Part shown: piece by piece, positions 25,172-32,756 of the stretch
How positions within the stretch are numbered: the stretch's first letter is position 1
How the letters are laid out: every line of letters begins with the position of its first letter
Origin: Bradyrhizobium sp. 195
Lineage (GTDB): Bacteria > Pseudomonadota > Alphaproteobacteria > Rhizobiales > Xanthobacteraceae
Assembly (NCBI RefSeq): GCF_023101665.1
Contig: NZ_CP082161.1
Span: forward strand, 3,596,001-3,660,000
DNA length: 64,000 nucleotides
Direction of reading: 5' to 3'
Notes under the pieces: model-generated
The model's input: the letters and a program-made list of their open reading frames with translations, nothing else
Databases searched by the model: none
Told to the model about the DNA's origin: nothing
Program-made: the position numbers and the translations under genes

Positions 25172-25624
25172 ATGGCGGGGCTTTACTTCGAGCAGTTTTC
25201 GGTTGGACAGACCTTCGTCCATGAAATCCGGCGCACGGTGACGGACATGGACAACATCCTGTTCTCGTCGCTGACCTACAATCCGGCGGCGGTCCATATC
25301 GACCACGAATACGCCAAGGGCACCGAGTTCGGAAAGCCCCTGATGAATTCGATCTTCACGCTCGGCCTGATCATCGGCCTGTCGGTCCAGGACACGACGC
25401 TGGGAACCACGGTCGGCAATCTCGGCATGGAGGACACCAAATTCCCGCGACCGGTGTTTGCCGGTGACACGCTGCGGGCCGAGACCAAAGTGATTGCAGT
25501 CAGGGAGAGCAAGTCGCGACCGACGCAGGGCATCGTGACATTCGAACATCGCGGCTTCAATCAGCGCGATGAGGAAGTGGTGTACTGCCGCCGAAGCGGG
25601 TTGATGATGCGGAGGCCCGCATGA
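25172..25624 (+). CDS. MaoC-family hydratase, single hot-dog domain
   Basis: 150-residue MaoC-like protein. Seen: YFEQFSVGQTFVHEIRRTVT, NPAAVHIDHEYAKGTEFGKP (hydratase site with Asn, His and Asp) and PVFAGDTLRAETKVI. It resembles mesaconyl-CoA/methylcitramalyl-type hydratases that are often paired with CitE-like lyases, which fits the next gene. ATG with AAGAGGCAGC upstream. Its last codons overlap the CitE-like start by 4 nt (ATGA). Confidence 0.86.
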   Translation: MAGLYFEQFSVGQTFVHEIRRTVTDMDNILFSSLTYNPAAVHIDHEYAKGTEFGKPLMNSIFTLGLIIGLSVQDTTLGTTVGNLGMEDTKFPRPVFAGDTLRAETKVIAVRESKSRPTQGIVTFEHRGFNQRDEEVVYCRRSGLMMRRPA

Positions 25625-26502
25625 AGCTGCGCTCGCTTCTCTTCGTGCCCGCCGACAGCGAGCGCAAATTCGCCAAGGCGGACGGCATCGGCGCCGATGC
25701 GCTGATCCTCGACCTCGAGGATTCCGTGGCACCCGGGCGGAAGGCTTTTGCGCGAGGAGCCGTGAAGGAGCTGTTGGGCGGGCGGCCGCGCAACTGGTCA
25801 TTCCTGGTCCGCATTAATCCGTTCGGGACGGGCCTCACGCTGGAAGACCTGGCGGCGGTGGTTCGTCCGGGACTCGACGGTCTCCTCATCCCGAAGGTCA
25901 ACGGCATCGAGGATGTCGACCTCGTCTCGCACTATGTCGATGTGCTGGAGGTCGCGGCCGGCATTCCGCCGGGGCACGTCAAGCTGCTGGTTGTTGCGAC
26001 CGAAACGCCGGCCGCCATGATTGGGTTCAATGGCTACGCGCGCAAGAACGAGCGGCTGGTTGCGATGACCTGGGGAGCGGAAGACCTGAGCGCGGCCTTG
26101 GGTGCGCTCACGAACAAGGAGGCGGACGGCAACTGGACCTTCCCCTACCAGGTGGCTCGCGCGCAATGCCTGTTCGCCGCGGGTGCGGCCGGTGTCGCTG
26201 CGCTGGATACGCTCTATGCGGACTTCAGGGATCAGGACGGGCTCGCCGAGAGCTGCCGCCTCGCACGCCGTGACGGCTTCATCGGTCGGGTCGCGATCCA
26301 CCCCGATCAAGTCGCGACCATCAATACCTGTTTCACGCCCTCGGATGCCGATCTCGTACACGCACGCCGCGTCGTCGCGGCGTTCGCCGCGGCGCCGGAT
26401 GTCGGTACGGTCGGGATCGACGGGAAGATGTACGACATTCCGCATCTGGTGGCGGCGCGGCGTACCCTTGCGTCGGTCGGGGAGGGACATTCGAATGGAT
26501 AA
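25621..26502 (+). CDS. CitE-like HpcH/HpaI lyase (CoA-ester lyase)
   Basis: 293-residue TIM-barrel protein of the citrate lyase beta / malyl-CoA lyase group, which cleaves or forms C-C bonds in (S)-malyl-type CoA esters with Mg2+. Seen: LFVPADSERKFAKADGIGAD, LILDLEDSVAPGRK (metal Glu/Asp region), VRINPFGTG, VVATETPAAM, WGAEDLSAALG and RVAIHPDQV. Overlaps the MaoC gene (4 nt) and the next dehydrogenase (8 nt), so the three are one translational unit. It could release acetyl- or propionyl-CoA from a hydrated product; inference. Confidence 0.86.
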   Translation: MKLRSLLFVPADSERKFAKADGIGADALILDLEDSVAPGRKAFARGAVKELLGGRPRNWSFLVRINPFGTGLTLEDLAAVVRPGLDGLLIPKVNGIEDVDLVSHYVDVLEVAAGIPPGHVKLLVVATETPAAMIGFNGYARKNERLVAMTWGAEDLSAALGALTNKEADGNWTFPYQVARAQCLFAAGAAGVAALDTLYADFRDQDGLAESCRLARRDGFIGRVAIHPDQVATINTCFTPSDADLVHARRVVAAFAAAPDVGTVGIDGKMYDIPHLVAARRTLASVGEGHSNG

Positions 26503-27682
26503 CAGGTCATTCTCCAATCAGGTCGACGTGCCCGAAGATCATGCGGCGATCCGTGAAGGCGTGCGTGCAGTCGTCTCGCGGTTCGACGATGAGTATTGGC
26601 TGGCGCGTGACGACGACGGCGAGTTCCCGCGCGAATTCCATCGCGCCATGGCCGAAGCCGGTTGGCTTGGCATTACGATGCCCGAGGAGTATGGCGGCGC
26701 CGGGCTGGGGGTCACCGAGGCCGCGATCATGATGCATGAAGTCGCGAGCCACGGTGGCGGCATGACGTCGGCGTCGGCCGTGCATATCAACCTCTTCGGG
26801 CCGCACCCGATCGTGGTGAAAGGGACCGATGACCAGAAGCGCCGCTGGGTGCCGCGCCTCGTGGCGGGCGAAGACCAATGCTGCTTCGGCTTCACCGAGC
26901 CTGATGCCGGGCTAAACACCACCCGCATCAAGACATTCGCAGAGAAAGTCCCTGGCGGCTATCGCGTGCACGGACAAAAGGTCTGGACGTCCACTGCACA
27001 GATCGCGAACAAGATCATGCTGCTGACACGGACGACCAAGTTCGAGGACTGCAAGCAGCCGACCGACGGCATCACCATCTTCTATACCGATCTCGATCGC
27101 TCCAAGATTGAAGTGCGTCGTATCCCGAAGATGGGACGCAAGGCTGTCGATTCCAACGCCATTTTCATCGACGGCCTCTTCATTCCCGAGGCAGATCGGA
27201 TCGGCGAAGAAGGCAAGGGCTTCTCCTACATCCTCCACAGTCTCAATCCCGAACGCATCCTGATTGCGGTCGAGGCGATCGGAATCGGGCAGGATGCGTT
27301 GCGCCGTGCCACCCGCTATGCCAGGGAGCGGGTCGTGTTCGACCGTCCGATCGGTCAGAACCAGGGCATCCAGCACCCGCTAGCCGAGAAATGGATGTAC
27401 CTCGAGTCAGCGTGGCTGATGGCAATGCGCGCCGCCTGGCTCTACGATGCCGGAAAGCCGTGTGGCGCCGAGGCCAACAGTGCCAAATTCCTCGGTGCGC
27501 GCGCTGGGCATGATGCCGCCTGGCAAGCCATTATGACGCATGGCGGCTTCGGGTATGCCAAGGAGTATCACGTCGAGCGCCTGTTCCGCGAAGTCTCGAT
27601 CACCCGGCTCGCACCGATTACCGAGCAACTCATGCTGAGCTTCATCGCGGAGAAGGTGCTCGACCTGCCGAAGAGCTACTGA
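26495..27682 (+). CDS. Acyl-CoA dehydrogenase
   Basis: 395-residue FAD dehydrogenase that introduces a 2,3-double bond in an acyl-CoA. Seen: GWLGITMPEEYGGAGLGVTE, CFGFTEPDAGLNTTRIKTFA, HGQKVWTSTAQIANK, and the C-terminal MTHGGFGYAKEYHVERLFRE and SITRLAPITEQLMLSF. The start is the ATG at 26495, within the end of the CitE-like gene; a longer frame back to 26102 is its shadow. The usual Glu of IYEGT-type enzymes is replaced (RLAPITEQ), as in some acyl-CoA dehydrogenase subfamilies. Confidence 0.88.
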   Translation: MDNRSFSNQVDVPEDHAAIREGVRAVVSRFDDEYWLARDDDGEFPREFHRAMAEAGWLGITMPEEYGGAGLGVTEAAIMMHEVASHGGGMTSASAVHINLFGPHPIVVKGTDDQKRRWVPRLVAGEDQCCFGFTEPDAGLNTTRIKTFAEKVPGGYRVHGQKVWTSTAQIANKIMLLTRTTKFEDCKQPTDGITIFYTDLDRSKIEVRRIPKMGRKAVDSNAIFIDGLFIPEADRIGEEGKGFSYILHSLNPERILIAVEAIGIGQDALRRATRYARERVVFDRPIGQNQGIQHPLAEKWMYLESAWLMAMRAAWLYDAGKPCGAEANSAKFLGARAGHDAAWQAIMTHGGFGYAKEYHVERLFREVSITRLAPITEQLMLSFIAEKVLDLPKSY

Positions 27683-27686
27683 CGCG

Positions 27687-28832
27687 TCAGAGATTGCGGG
27701 AGATCAACTCCCGCATGATCTCCGACGTGCCGCCATAGATCCGCAGTACGCGTGCGTCCGCAAATAGGCGGCATATCTCGTATTCGCGCATGAAGCCATA
27801 GCCGCCGAAGAACTGCAGGCACTGATCGACCAGCCTCCCATGCATCTCGGTGACCCACAATTTTGCGGTCGAGGCGGCATAGGTCGTCAACTCTCCACGG
27901 ATATGCTGGCTCAGGCACTGATCGACATAGGCCCAGCCGACCTGAAGGTCGGATTTGAGGTCCGCGAGCTTGAAGCGTGTGTTCTGGTAGGAGCCGATGG
28001 CCTGTCCGAACGCCTTGCGCTCCAGGACGTAGGCCTTGGTGATGTCGAACGCCTTCTGCGCCGACGCAATCGAGTGGAGTGCGATTGTCAAGCGTTCCTG
28101 CGGCAACTCGCTCATCAGCGCGGCCATCGCTCCACCCTCCGAACCAAGGAGATTGGTGACGGGAACACGGACCTGATCGAAGAAAAGCTCCGAGGTATCG
28201 GAAGAGAGATGGCCGAGCTTGTCGAGATTGCGACCATGACGAAAGCCCGGCCGATCGGTTTCGATGAGGATCAGGCTCATGCCGCGCGATCCGCCGTCCG
28301 GATTGGTACGTGTCACCGCGATGACGAGGTCGCACATCTGGCCGTTCGAAATGAAGGTCTTCTGTCCAGAGATGACATACTCGTCGCCGTCGCGCACGGC
28401 GCGGGTTCGAATGCCCTGGAGATCGCTGCCGGTCCCCGGCTCGGTCATGGCGATGGCGCATACGGCCTCACCCGAAATCATGCGCGGAAGCCATTTTTTC
28501 TTCTGCTCTTCGGTGCCGTAGCTCAGGATGTAACCGCAGCAGACATCGTTGTGGACCGAGAAGTCGGTGGCCGGACCAGCGAAGCCCGAATAGGCGAGCT
28601 CTTCGATGACGACGGCGTTGTGGCGGAAATCTCCACCGATGCCGCCATATTGCTCCGGCACCTGGGGGCAGAGCAGGCCGGCGTCGCCTGCCGCCGGCCA
28701 CAATGCGCGATCAATGATCCCGGCCTTCTCCCATTCCTGGAAACGCGGCGCGATCTTCGAGGCGGCGAAGCGCCGGACGCTTTCGCGCAGGAGGACGTGC
28801 TCTTCATCGAATACGGGGCGATTGGGCAGCAT
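27687..28832 (-). CDS. Acyl-CoA dehydrogenase (long-chain/isovaleryl-type C-terminus)
   Basis: 381-residue acyl-CoA dehydrogenase, last gene of a five-gene minus-strand unit. Seen: GLLCPQVPEQYGGIGGDFRH, AIAMTEPGTGSDLQGIRT, GQKTFISNGQMCDLV, FFGGYGFMREYEICRLFADA and IYGGTSEIMRELI. The YGGT (not YEGT) form is normal for LCAD/IVD-type enzymes, whose catalytic Glu lies elsewhere. Together with the similar gene at 31446 it brackets the BadH, BadI and cleavage genes, so it probably desaturates an alicyclic or derived dicarboxylic acyl-CoA. Confidence 0.9.
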   Translation of the reverse strand: MLPNRPVFDEEHVLLRESVRRFAASKIAPRFQEWEKAGIIDRALWPAAGDAGLLCPQVPEQYGGIGGDFRHNAVVIEELAYSGFAGPATDFSVHNDVCCGYILSYGTEEQKKKWLPRMISGEAVCAIAMTEPGTGSDLQGIRTRAVRDGDEYVISGQKTFISNGQMCDLVIAVTRTNPDGGSRGMSLILIETDRPGFRHGRNLDKLGHLSSDTSELFFDQVRVPVTNLLGSEGGAMAALMSELPQERLTIALHSIASAQKAFDITKAYVLERKAFGQAIGSYQNTRFKLADLKSDLQVGWAYVDQCLSQHIRGELTTYAASTAKLWVTEMHGRLVDQCLQFFGGYGFMREYEICRLFADARVLRIYGGTSEIMRELISRNL

Positions 28833-28871
28833 GTCTGTCCGCCATGAGTTGAGAGCTAGAAGCGTTGAGAG

Positions 28872-29801
28872 CTAGAACGCGACCTTGTCGCCGCCCTTGA
28901 GCTGAAGCATGTCACGGGCCTCGTCGGGACTTGCGATCTCGAGCCCGAGGCCTTCGATGATCTTGCGCACCTGCGTAACCTGCGCCGCATTGGTTTCGGC
29001 GAGGCGGCCGGCGCTAATCCAGAGACTGTCTTCGAGCCCCACGCGGACATTGCCGCCCATCGCCGCCGCCATCGCTGCAACGGGCATCTGTGCGCGCCCG
29101 GCGCCAAGGACCGACCAGCGGTAGTTGTCGCCGAACAGCCGATCTGCCGTTCGCTTCATGTGCATGACGTCGTCCGGATGCGAGCCGATGCCGCCGAGCA
29201 GGCCGAAGCACGTCTGGATGAAGAGGGGGGCCTTCACCAGCCCCTCGGTCCAGAAATAGTGCAGGTTATAGAGATGGCTCGTGTCGTAACATTCGAACTC
29301 GTAGCGCGCGCCGGAGTTGTTGAGCGTCTCCAAGGCGTAGCGAATATCCTTGAACGAGTTGCGGAAGACGAGGTCATGCGAGCCCTCCAGCATCTGCGGC
29401 TCCCAGTCGTATTTGAACGACTTGTACCGCTTCAGCATCGGAAACAGGCCGAAGTTCATCGAGCCCATGTTGAGGCTGGCGACCTCCGGCTTCCAGGTCG
29501 CAGCCGGACGCACGCGCTCCTCGACCGTCATATAGGGCGAGCCGCCGGTCGTGAGATTCACGACGACGTTGGAGCTCTGCTTGATCACGCGCAGGAAGGG
29601 CTCGAACGCCTCCGGCGATTGATCCGGGCGCCCGTCGGCCGGATTTCGCGCGTGCAGATGCACGATTGCAGCCCCCGCCGCAGCAGCGCCGAGCGCGGAT
29701 TCGGCGATCTCGGCCGGCGTCACCGGTAGGTGCGGTGACATCGACGGTGTGTGGATCGACCCGGTAACCGCGCAGGAGATGATGACCTTGTGAGGCGCCA
29801 T
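28872..29801 (-). CDS. Beta-keto acid cleavage enzyme (BKACE, DUF849 family)
   Basis: 309-residue TIM-barrel Zn enzyme. Known members condense a beta-keto acid with acetyl-CoA to give acetoacetate and a new acyl-CoA (Kce type). Seen: ISCAVTGSIHTPSMSPHLPV, TPAEIAESALGAAAAGAAIV, HLHARNPADGRPDQSP (metal His pair), LTTGGSPYMTVEER, SLNMGSMNFG, ECYDTSHLYNL and GNVRVGLEDSLW. All hallmark segments are present. It sits between the BadI-like gene and an acyl-CoA dehydrogenase, so it probably cleaves a keto-acid from the ring-opening route; no matching role exists in the classical bad cluster. Confidence 0.88.
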   Translation of the reverse strand: MAPHKVIISCAVTGSIHTPSMSPHLPVTPAEIAESALGAAAAGAAIVHLHARNPADGRPDQSPEAFEPFLRVIKQSSNVVVNLTTGGSPYMTVEERVRPAATWKPEVASLNMGSMNFGLFPMLKRYKSFKYDWEPQMLEGSHDLVFRNSFKDIRYALETLNNSGARYEFECYDTSHLYNLHYFWTEGLVKAPLFIQTCFGLLGGIGSHPDDVMHMKRTADRLFGDNYRWSVLGAGRAQMPVAAMAAAMGGNVRVGLEDSLWISAGRLAETNAAQVTQVRKIIEGLGLEIASPDEARDMLQLKGGDKVAF

Positions 29802-29809
29802 GAGAGGCC

Positions 29810-30604
29810 TTAGCGCGCAAACTTGTGGAAGTCCGGATCGCGCTTCTCGTTGAACGCCGCGACGCCTTCCTTCGATTCCGCCGTGTCGTAGAACAGCTTT
29901 ACGGCATGGAGCGCGAAGTTGCTGATGCCGCGGATATTGTCCGAATCCGCGTTGAAGGAGCGCTTCGCGAGCGCAATTGCGGTCGGCGAGCGCTGCGCGA
30001 GCTTGTCGGTCCAGTCCTTCACAGCAGCGTCGAGCTGCGCCATCGGGACGACCTTGTTGACGAGACCCATCTCGCGCGCCTGTTCGGCGGTATAGCGCTC
30101 GTTCAGATACCAGATCTCCCGCGCCTTCTTGTCGCCGACATGACGGGCAAGGAAGGCCGTTCCCCAGCCCGCGTCCACCGAGCCGACCTTGGGGCCGACC
30201 TGGCCGAATTGGGCGTGCTCGGCGGCGATGGTCAGATCGCAGAGCGTTGCGAGCACGTTGCCGCCGCCGATGGCAAAGCCGTTGACCCGAGCAATCACCG
30301 GTTTGGGCACATCGCGAATCAAGCCCTGGATCTCGTCGATCGGTAGGCCGACCACGCCGCGTCCGTCATATTGGCCTTCATGCGCGGATTGGTCGCCGCC
30401 GGTGCAGAAGGCTTTCTCGCCAGCGCCGGTCAGTACGATGCTTGCAACGTTGCGATCGTTGCCGGCAAGCTGGAAGGCCTGGATGAGCTCGTCCAGCGTG
30501 CGCGCGCGGAAGGCATTGTAGACCTTCGGCCGGTTGATGATGATCCATGCGGCGCGGTCGCGGACTTCGTAGATGACGTCGGTGAATTGTTGGGGATCGG
30601 TCAT
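29810..30604 (-). CDS. badI: BadI-like 2-ketocyclohexanecarboxyl-CoA hydrolase
   Basis: 264-residue crotonase closely resembling Rhodopseudomonas palustris BadI, which hydrolytically opens the ring of 2-ketocyclohexanecarboxyl-CoA to pimelyl-CoA. Seen: VIYEVRDRAAWIIINRPKVY, GAGEKAFCTGGDQSAHEGQY, DGRGVVGLPIDEIQ, DVPKPVIARVNGFAIGGGNV, FGQVGPKVGSVDAGWGTAFL, KKAREIWYLNERYTAEQARE. These are BadI/MenB-subgroup features, including the CTGGDQ loop. It lies 18 nt after the BadH-like gene, in the same order as badH-badI. DHNA-CoA synthase (MenB) is the main alternative but does not fit the neighbours. Confidence 0.87.
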   Translation of the reverse strand: MTDPQQFTDVIYEVRDRAAWIIINRPKVYNAFRARTLDELIQAFQLAGNDRNVASIVLTGAGEKAFCTGGDQSAHEGQYDGRGVVGLPIDEIQGLIRDVPKPVIARVNGFAIGGGNVLATLCDLTIAAEHAQFGQVGPKVGSVDAGWGTAFLARHVGDKKAREIWYLNERYTAEQAREMGLVNKVVPMAQLDAAVKDWTDKLAQRSPTAIALAKRSFNADSDNIRGISNFALHAVKLFYDTAESKEGVAAFNEKRDPDFHKFAR

Positions 30605-30622
30605 GGGATTTCCTCGCGCAGG

Positions 30623-31384
30623 TTAGATCATGTTCATTCCGCCGGAGACGGAGATGGTTTGCCCGGTGATGAATTTGCCGTCGTCGGAAGCCAGCATAGC
30701 GACGATCCCGCCGTAGTCGTCGGGCTCACCCATGCGCTTGAGCGGGATGCCCCTGAGCATGGCATCCTTCCATTTCACGGCGTGCTCGCCCTCGCCAAGC
30801 ACCGCCGCCATCATTGGCGTGTTGGTAGGGCCGGGGCAAACGGCATTTAGCAGGACGTTCTTGCGCGCAAGTTCGCGCGCGAGCGACTTGGTGAAGGAGA
30901 TCAGCCCGCCCTTGCAGGCGGAGTAGACGGCCTCATCGCTGGTGCCGACGCGCGCCGCATCGGACGCGATATTGACGATCCGGCCGCCGCCGCGCTCGGC
31001 CATCAGCGGCGCGATCGCCTTGTGGGTGTTGAGCGGCCCATAGAGGTTGATGCGGATGATCTTGTCCCACAGTTCCCGATCGGTCTTCAGGAACGGCATC
31101 GGCCGATCCCAGCCGGCGTTGTTGACCAGGAGCCAGATCGGCCCGAGCTCGGCCTCGACCTTGGCGACCGCGGCATTGACGGACTCCGCATCGCCCACAT
31201 CGACGGCATAGGTCTTGATGACGGCCTGAGGCGCGAGCCTTGCAGTCTCTTCGCCGCCTTGCGGGTTGACGTCGAAGATCGCGATCCTGCAGCCCTCTTC
31301 GGCCAGCCGCAGCGTCAATCCTCGTCCGATGCCCTGTCCACCGCCGGTCACGACGGCCACTTTTCCCGATAGGCCCTTCAACAT
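30623..31384 (-). CDS. badH: BadH-like 2-hydroxycyclohexanecarboxyl-CoA dehydrogenase (SDR)
   Basis: 253-residue SDR resembling BadH, which oxidises 2-hydroxycyclohexanecarboxyl-CoA to the 2-keto form, the substrate of BadI. Seen: VAVVTGGGQGIGRGLTLRLA, LVNNAGWDRPMPFLKTDREL, and RIVNIASDAARVGTSDEAVY followed by SACKGG, almost the BadH wording around catalytic Ser, Tyr and Lys, then VNAVCPGPTNT-like segment and FITGQTISVSGG. Directly upstream of the BadI-like gene and downstream of an acyl-CoA dehydrogenase. Confidence 0.86.
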   Translation of the reverse strand: MLKGLSGKVAVVTGGGQGIGRGLTLRLAEEGCRIAIFDVNPQGGEETARLAPQAVIKTYAVDVGDAESVNAAVAKVEAELGPIWLLVNNAGWDRPMPFLKTDRELWDKIIRINLYGPLNTHKAIAPLMAERGGGRIVNIASDAARVGTSDEAVYSACKGGLISFTKSLARELARKNVLLNAVCPGPTNTPMMAAVLGEGEHAVKWKDAMLRGIPLKRMGEPDDYGGIVAMLASDDGKFITGQTISVSGGMNMI

Positions 31385-31418
31385 CGATCTCCCTTGTCGT
31401 TTTGTCGTTTTTTTGGCG

Positions 31419-31438
31419 GCCTTCGATAGGGCGAAGGC
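31419..31438. repeat. Hairpin between acyl-CoA dehydrogenase and badH-like gene
   Basis: GCCTTCG-ATAGGG-CGAAGGC, a perfect 7-bp stem with a 6-nt loop in the 61-nt gap inside the operon. On the minus strand it is followed by A-runs, not T-runs, so it is not a classical terminator; a processing or mRNA-stability element is possible. Confidence 0.4.
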
Positions 31439-31445
31439 GAGGGGG

Positions 31446-32627
31446 CTATGAGGCCGACCCGTTCTTCTGAATGTCGTATCCGCGCTGCGAATACATCTGG
31501 CGCGCGATGATCGTCTTCATGATCTCAATCGAGCCGCCGGCGATCTTGACGACGCGTGCGTCGGCATAGGCCCTGGCGATCGGATATTCCCACATATAGC
31601 CCCAGCCACCGAAGAGCTGCAGGCATTCGTCGACCGTCTCGCAGTGCAGCTCTGACGTGAACATCTTGGCCATGGCAGCGTCGACGGGATCGAGCTTGCC
31701 TTCCATGAAAAGGGCGATGCATTTGTCGGTGAAGACACGCGCGACGGCGGCCTTGGTCCTGAGCTCGGCCAGCTTGAACTGCGTATTCTGGAAATCGGCG
31801 AGCTTCTGGCCAAAGGCGCTCCGTTCAGAGGTATATTGCAGCGTCCAGTCGATGACGGTCTCGGCAACGGTCGCCGACCGAATGGCCTGGGCCAGACGCT
31901 CCTGCGATAGTTTTGTCATCATCTGCGCAAAGCCCCGACCTTCGGTGCCGAGCATGTTGCTGGCGGGAATACGGACATTGTCGAAGAACAGCTCGGAGGT
32001 ATCTTGCGCCCTCATGCCGAGCTTTTCCAGATTTCGGCCGCGCTTGAAACCGGGTCGATTGCTTTCGACGATGAACAGGGTCACGCCCCTGGCACCGGCC
32101 TGGCCGTCGGTCTTGGTCGCGAGCACGATGAAGTCACAAAGCTGACCGTTGGAGATGAAGACCTTCTGACCGTTGATGACGAAGTCGTCGCCATCACGCG
32201 TGGCGCGGGTGCGGATTGCCTTCAGATCGCTGCCGGCGTGAGGTTCCGTCATGCCCAGTGAGCCGATTGCCTCGCCCGAGACCATCTTGGGCAGCCATTT
32301 GCGCTTCTGAGCCTCGCTTCCGAACGACAGGAGATAGGTGGCGACCAAGTCGGTGTGGATGAGAAAGCCGGGGCCGCTGGCGCCGGCGCGCCACAGTTCC
32401 TCGAACACGACCACGTCGAAGAGATAGTCGAGGCCCATGCCGCCATATTCCTCCGGCACGGTGCAGCAGAGCAGACCGGCTGCGCCGGCTTTCAGCCACA
32501 AATCGCGCGGGACGATCCCATCCTCTTCCCATTGGGCGTGGAAGGGCACGATTTCGCGCTCGACGAAGCGGCGGACCGTCAGCCGGAAAATCTCGTGTTC
32601 CTCGCGAAAGATCGTGCGTTCGATCAT
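31446..32627 (-). CDS. Acyl-CoA dehydrogenase, first gene of the badHI-like operon
   Basis: 393-residue acyl-CoA dehydrogenase. Seen: GAAGLLCCTVPEEYGGMGLD, IGSLGMTEPHAGSDLKAIRT, NGQKVFISNGQLCDFIV, LFGGWGYMWEYPIARAYADA and KIAGGSIEIMKTI. A frame extends to 33167, but the ATG at 32625-32627 gives a normal family length, has AGGAAG 9 nt upstream, and leaves the operator in the promoter. Likely role: oxidation of a cyclohexane-carboxyl-type CoA to the 1-ene (AliB-like step); inference from the operon. Confidence 0.9.
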   Translation of the reverse strand: MIERTIFREEHEIFRLTVRRFVEREIVPFHAQWEEDGIVPRDLWLKAGAAGLLCCTVPEEYGGMGLDYLFDVVVFEELWRAGASGPGFLIHTDLVATYLLSFGSEAQKRKWLPKMVSGEAIGSLGMTEPHAGSDLKAIRTRATRDGDDFVINGQKVFISNGQLCDFIVLATKTDGQAGARGVTLFIVESNRPGFKRGRNLEKLGMRAQDTSELFFDNVRIPASNMLGTEGRGFAQMMTKLSQERLAQAIRSATVAETVIDWTLQYTSERSAFGQKLADFQNTQFKLAELRTKAAVARVFTDKCIALFMEGKLDPVDAAMAKMFTSELHCETVDECLQLFGGWGYMWEYPIARAYADARVVKIAGGSIEIMKTIIARQMYSQRGYDIQKNGSAS

Positions 32628-32651
32628 TGTCAAAGTGCTTCCTGTCTGATT

Positions 32652-32669
32652 TAGTTTGCTAGTGTACAG
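32652..32669. promoter_or_regulatory. Regulon palindrome, copy 9 (badHI-like operon)
   Basis: TAGTTTGCTAGTGTACAG, in register with the shared 18-mer; right half strong. It is 24 nt before the acyl-CoA dehydrogenase ATG. Confidence 0.66.
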
Positions 32670-32716
32670 TAATTGGTCGGGTCGTACAACCCGAAAAGAA
32701 ATTCCCGCAATCATGA

Positions 32717-32734
32717 TCGTACACCAACGAACGG
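32717..32734. promoter_or_regulatory. Regulon palindrome, copy 10 (crotonase/CoA-transferase operon)
   Basis: TCGTACACCAACGAACGG. Left half GTACAC is perfect; right half is degenerate. It is 22 nt before the 32757 ATG. This is the only intergenic interval with two copies, one per divergent gene. Confidence 0.5.
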
Positions 32735-32756
32735 TAATAGGAAGGGAGAGGGAGCG

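Noticed and set aside
29810..30604. MenB (DHNA-CoA synthase) as the function of the crotonase after the BadH-like gene
   Set aside because: MenB and BadI are close relatives, but no menaquinone genes are nearby and the BadH-like neighbour and several BadI-like segments favour the ring hydrolase.
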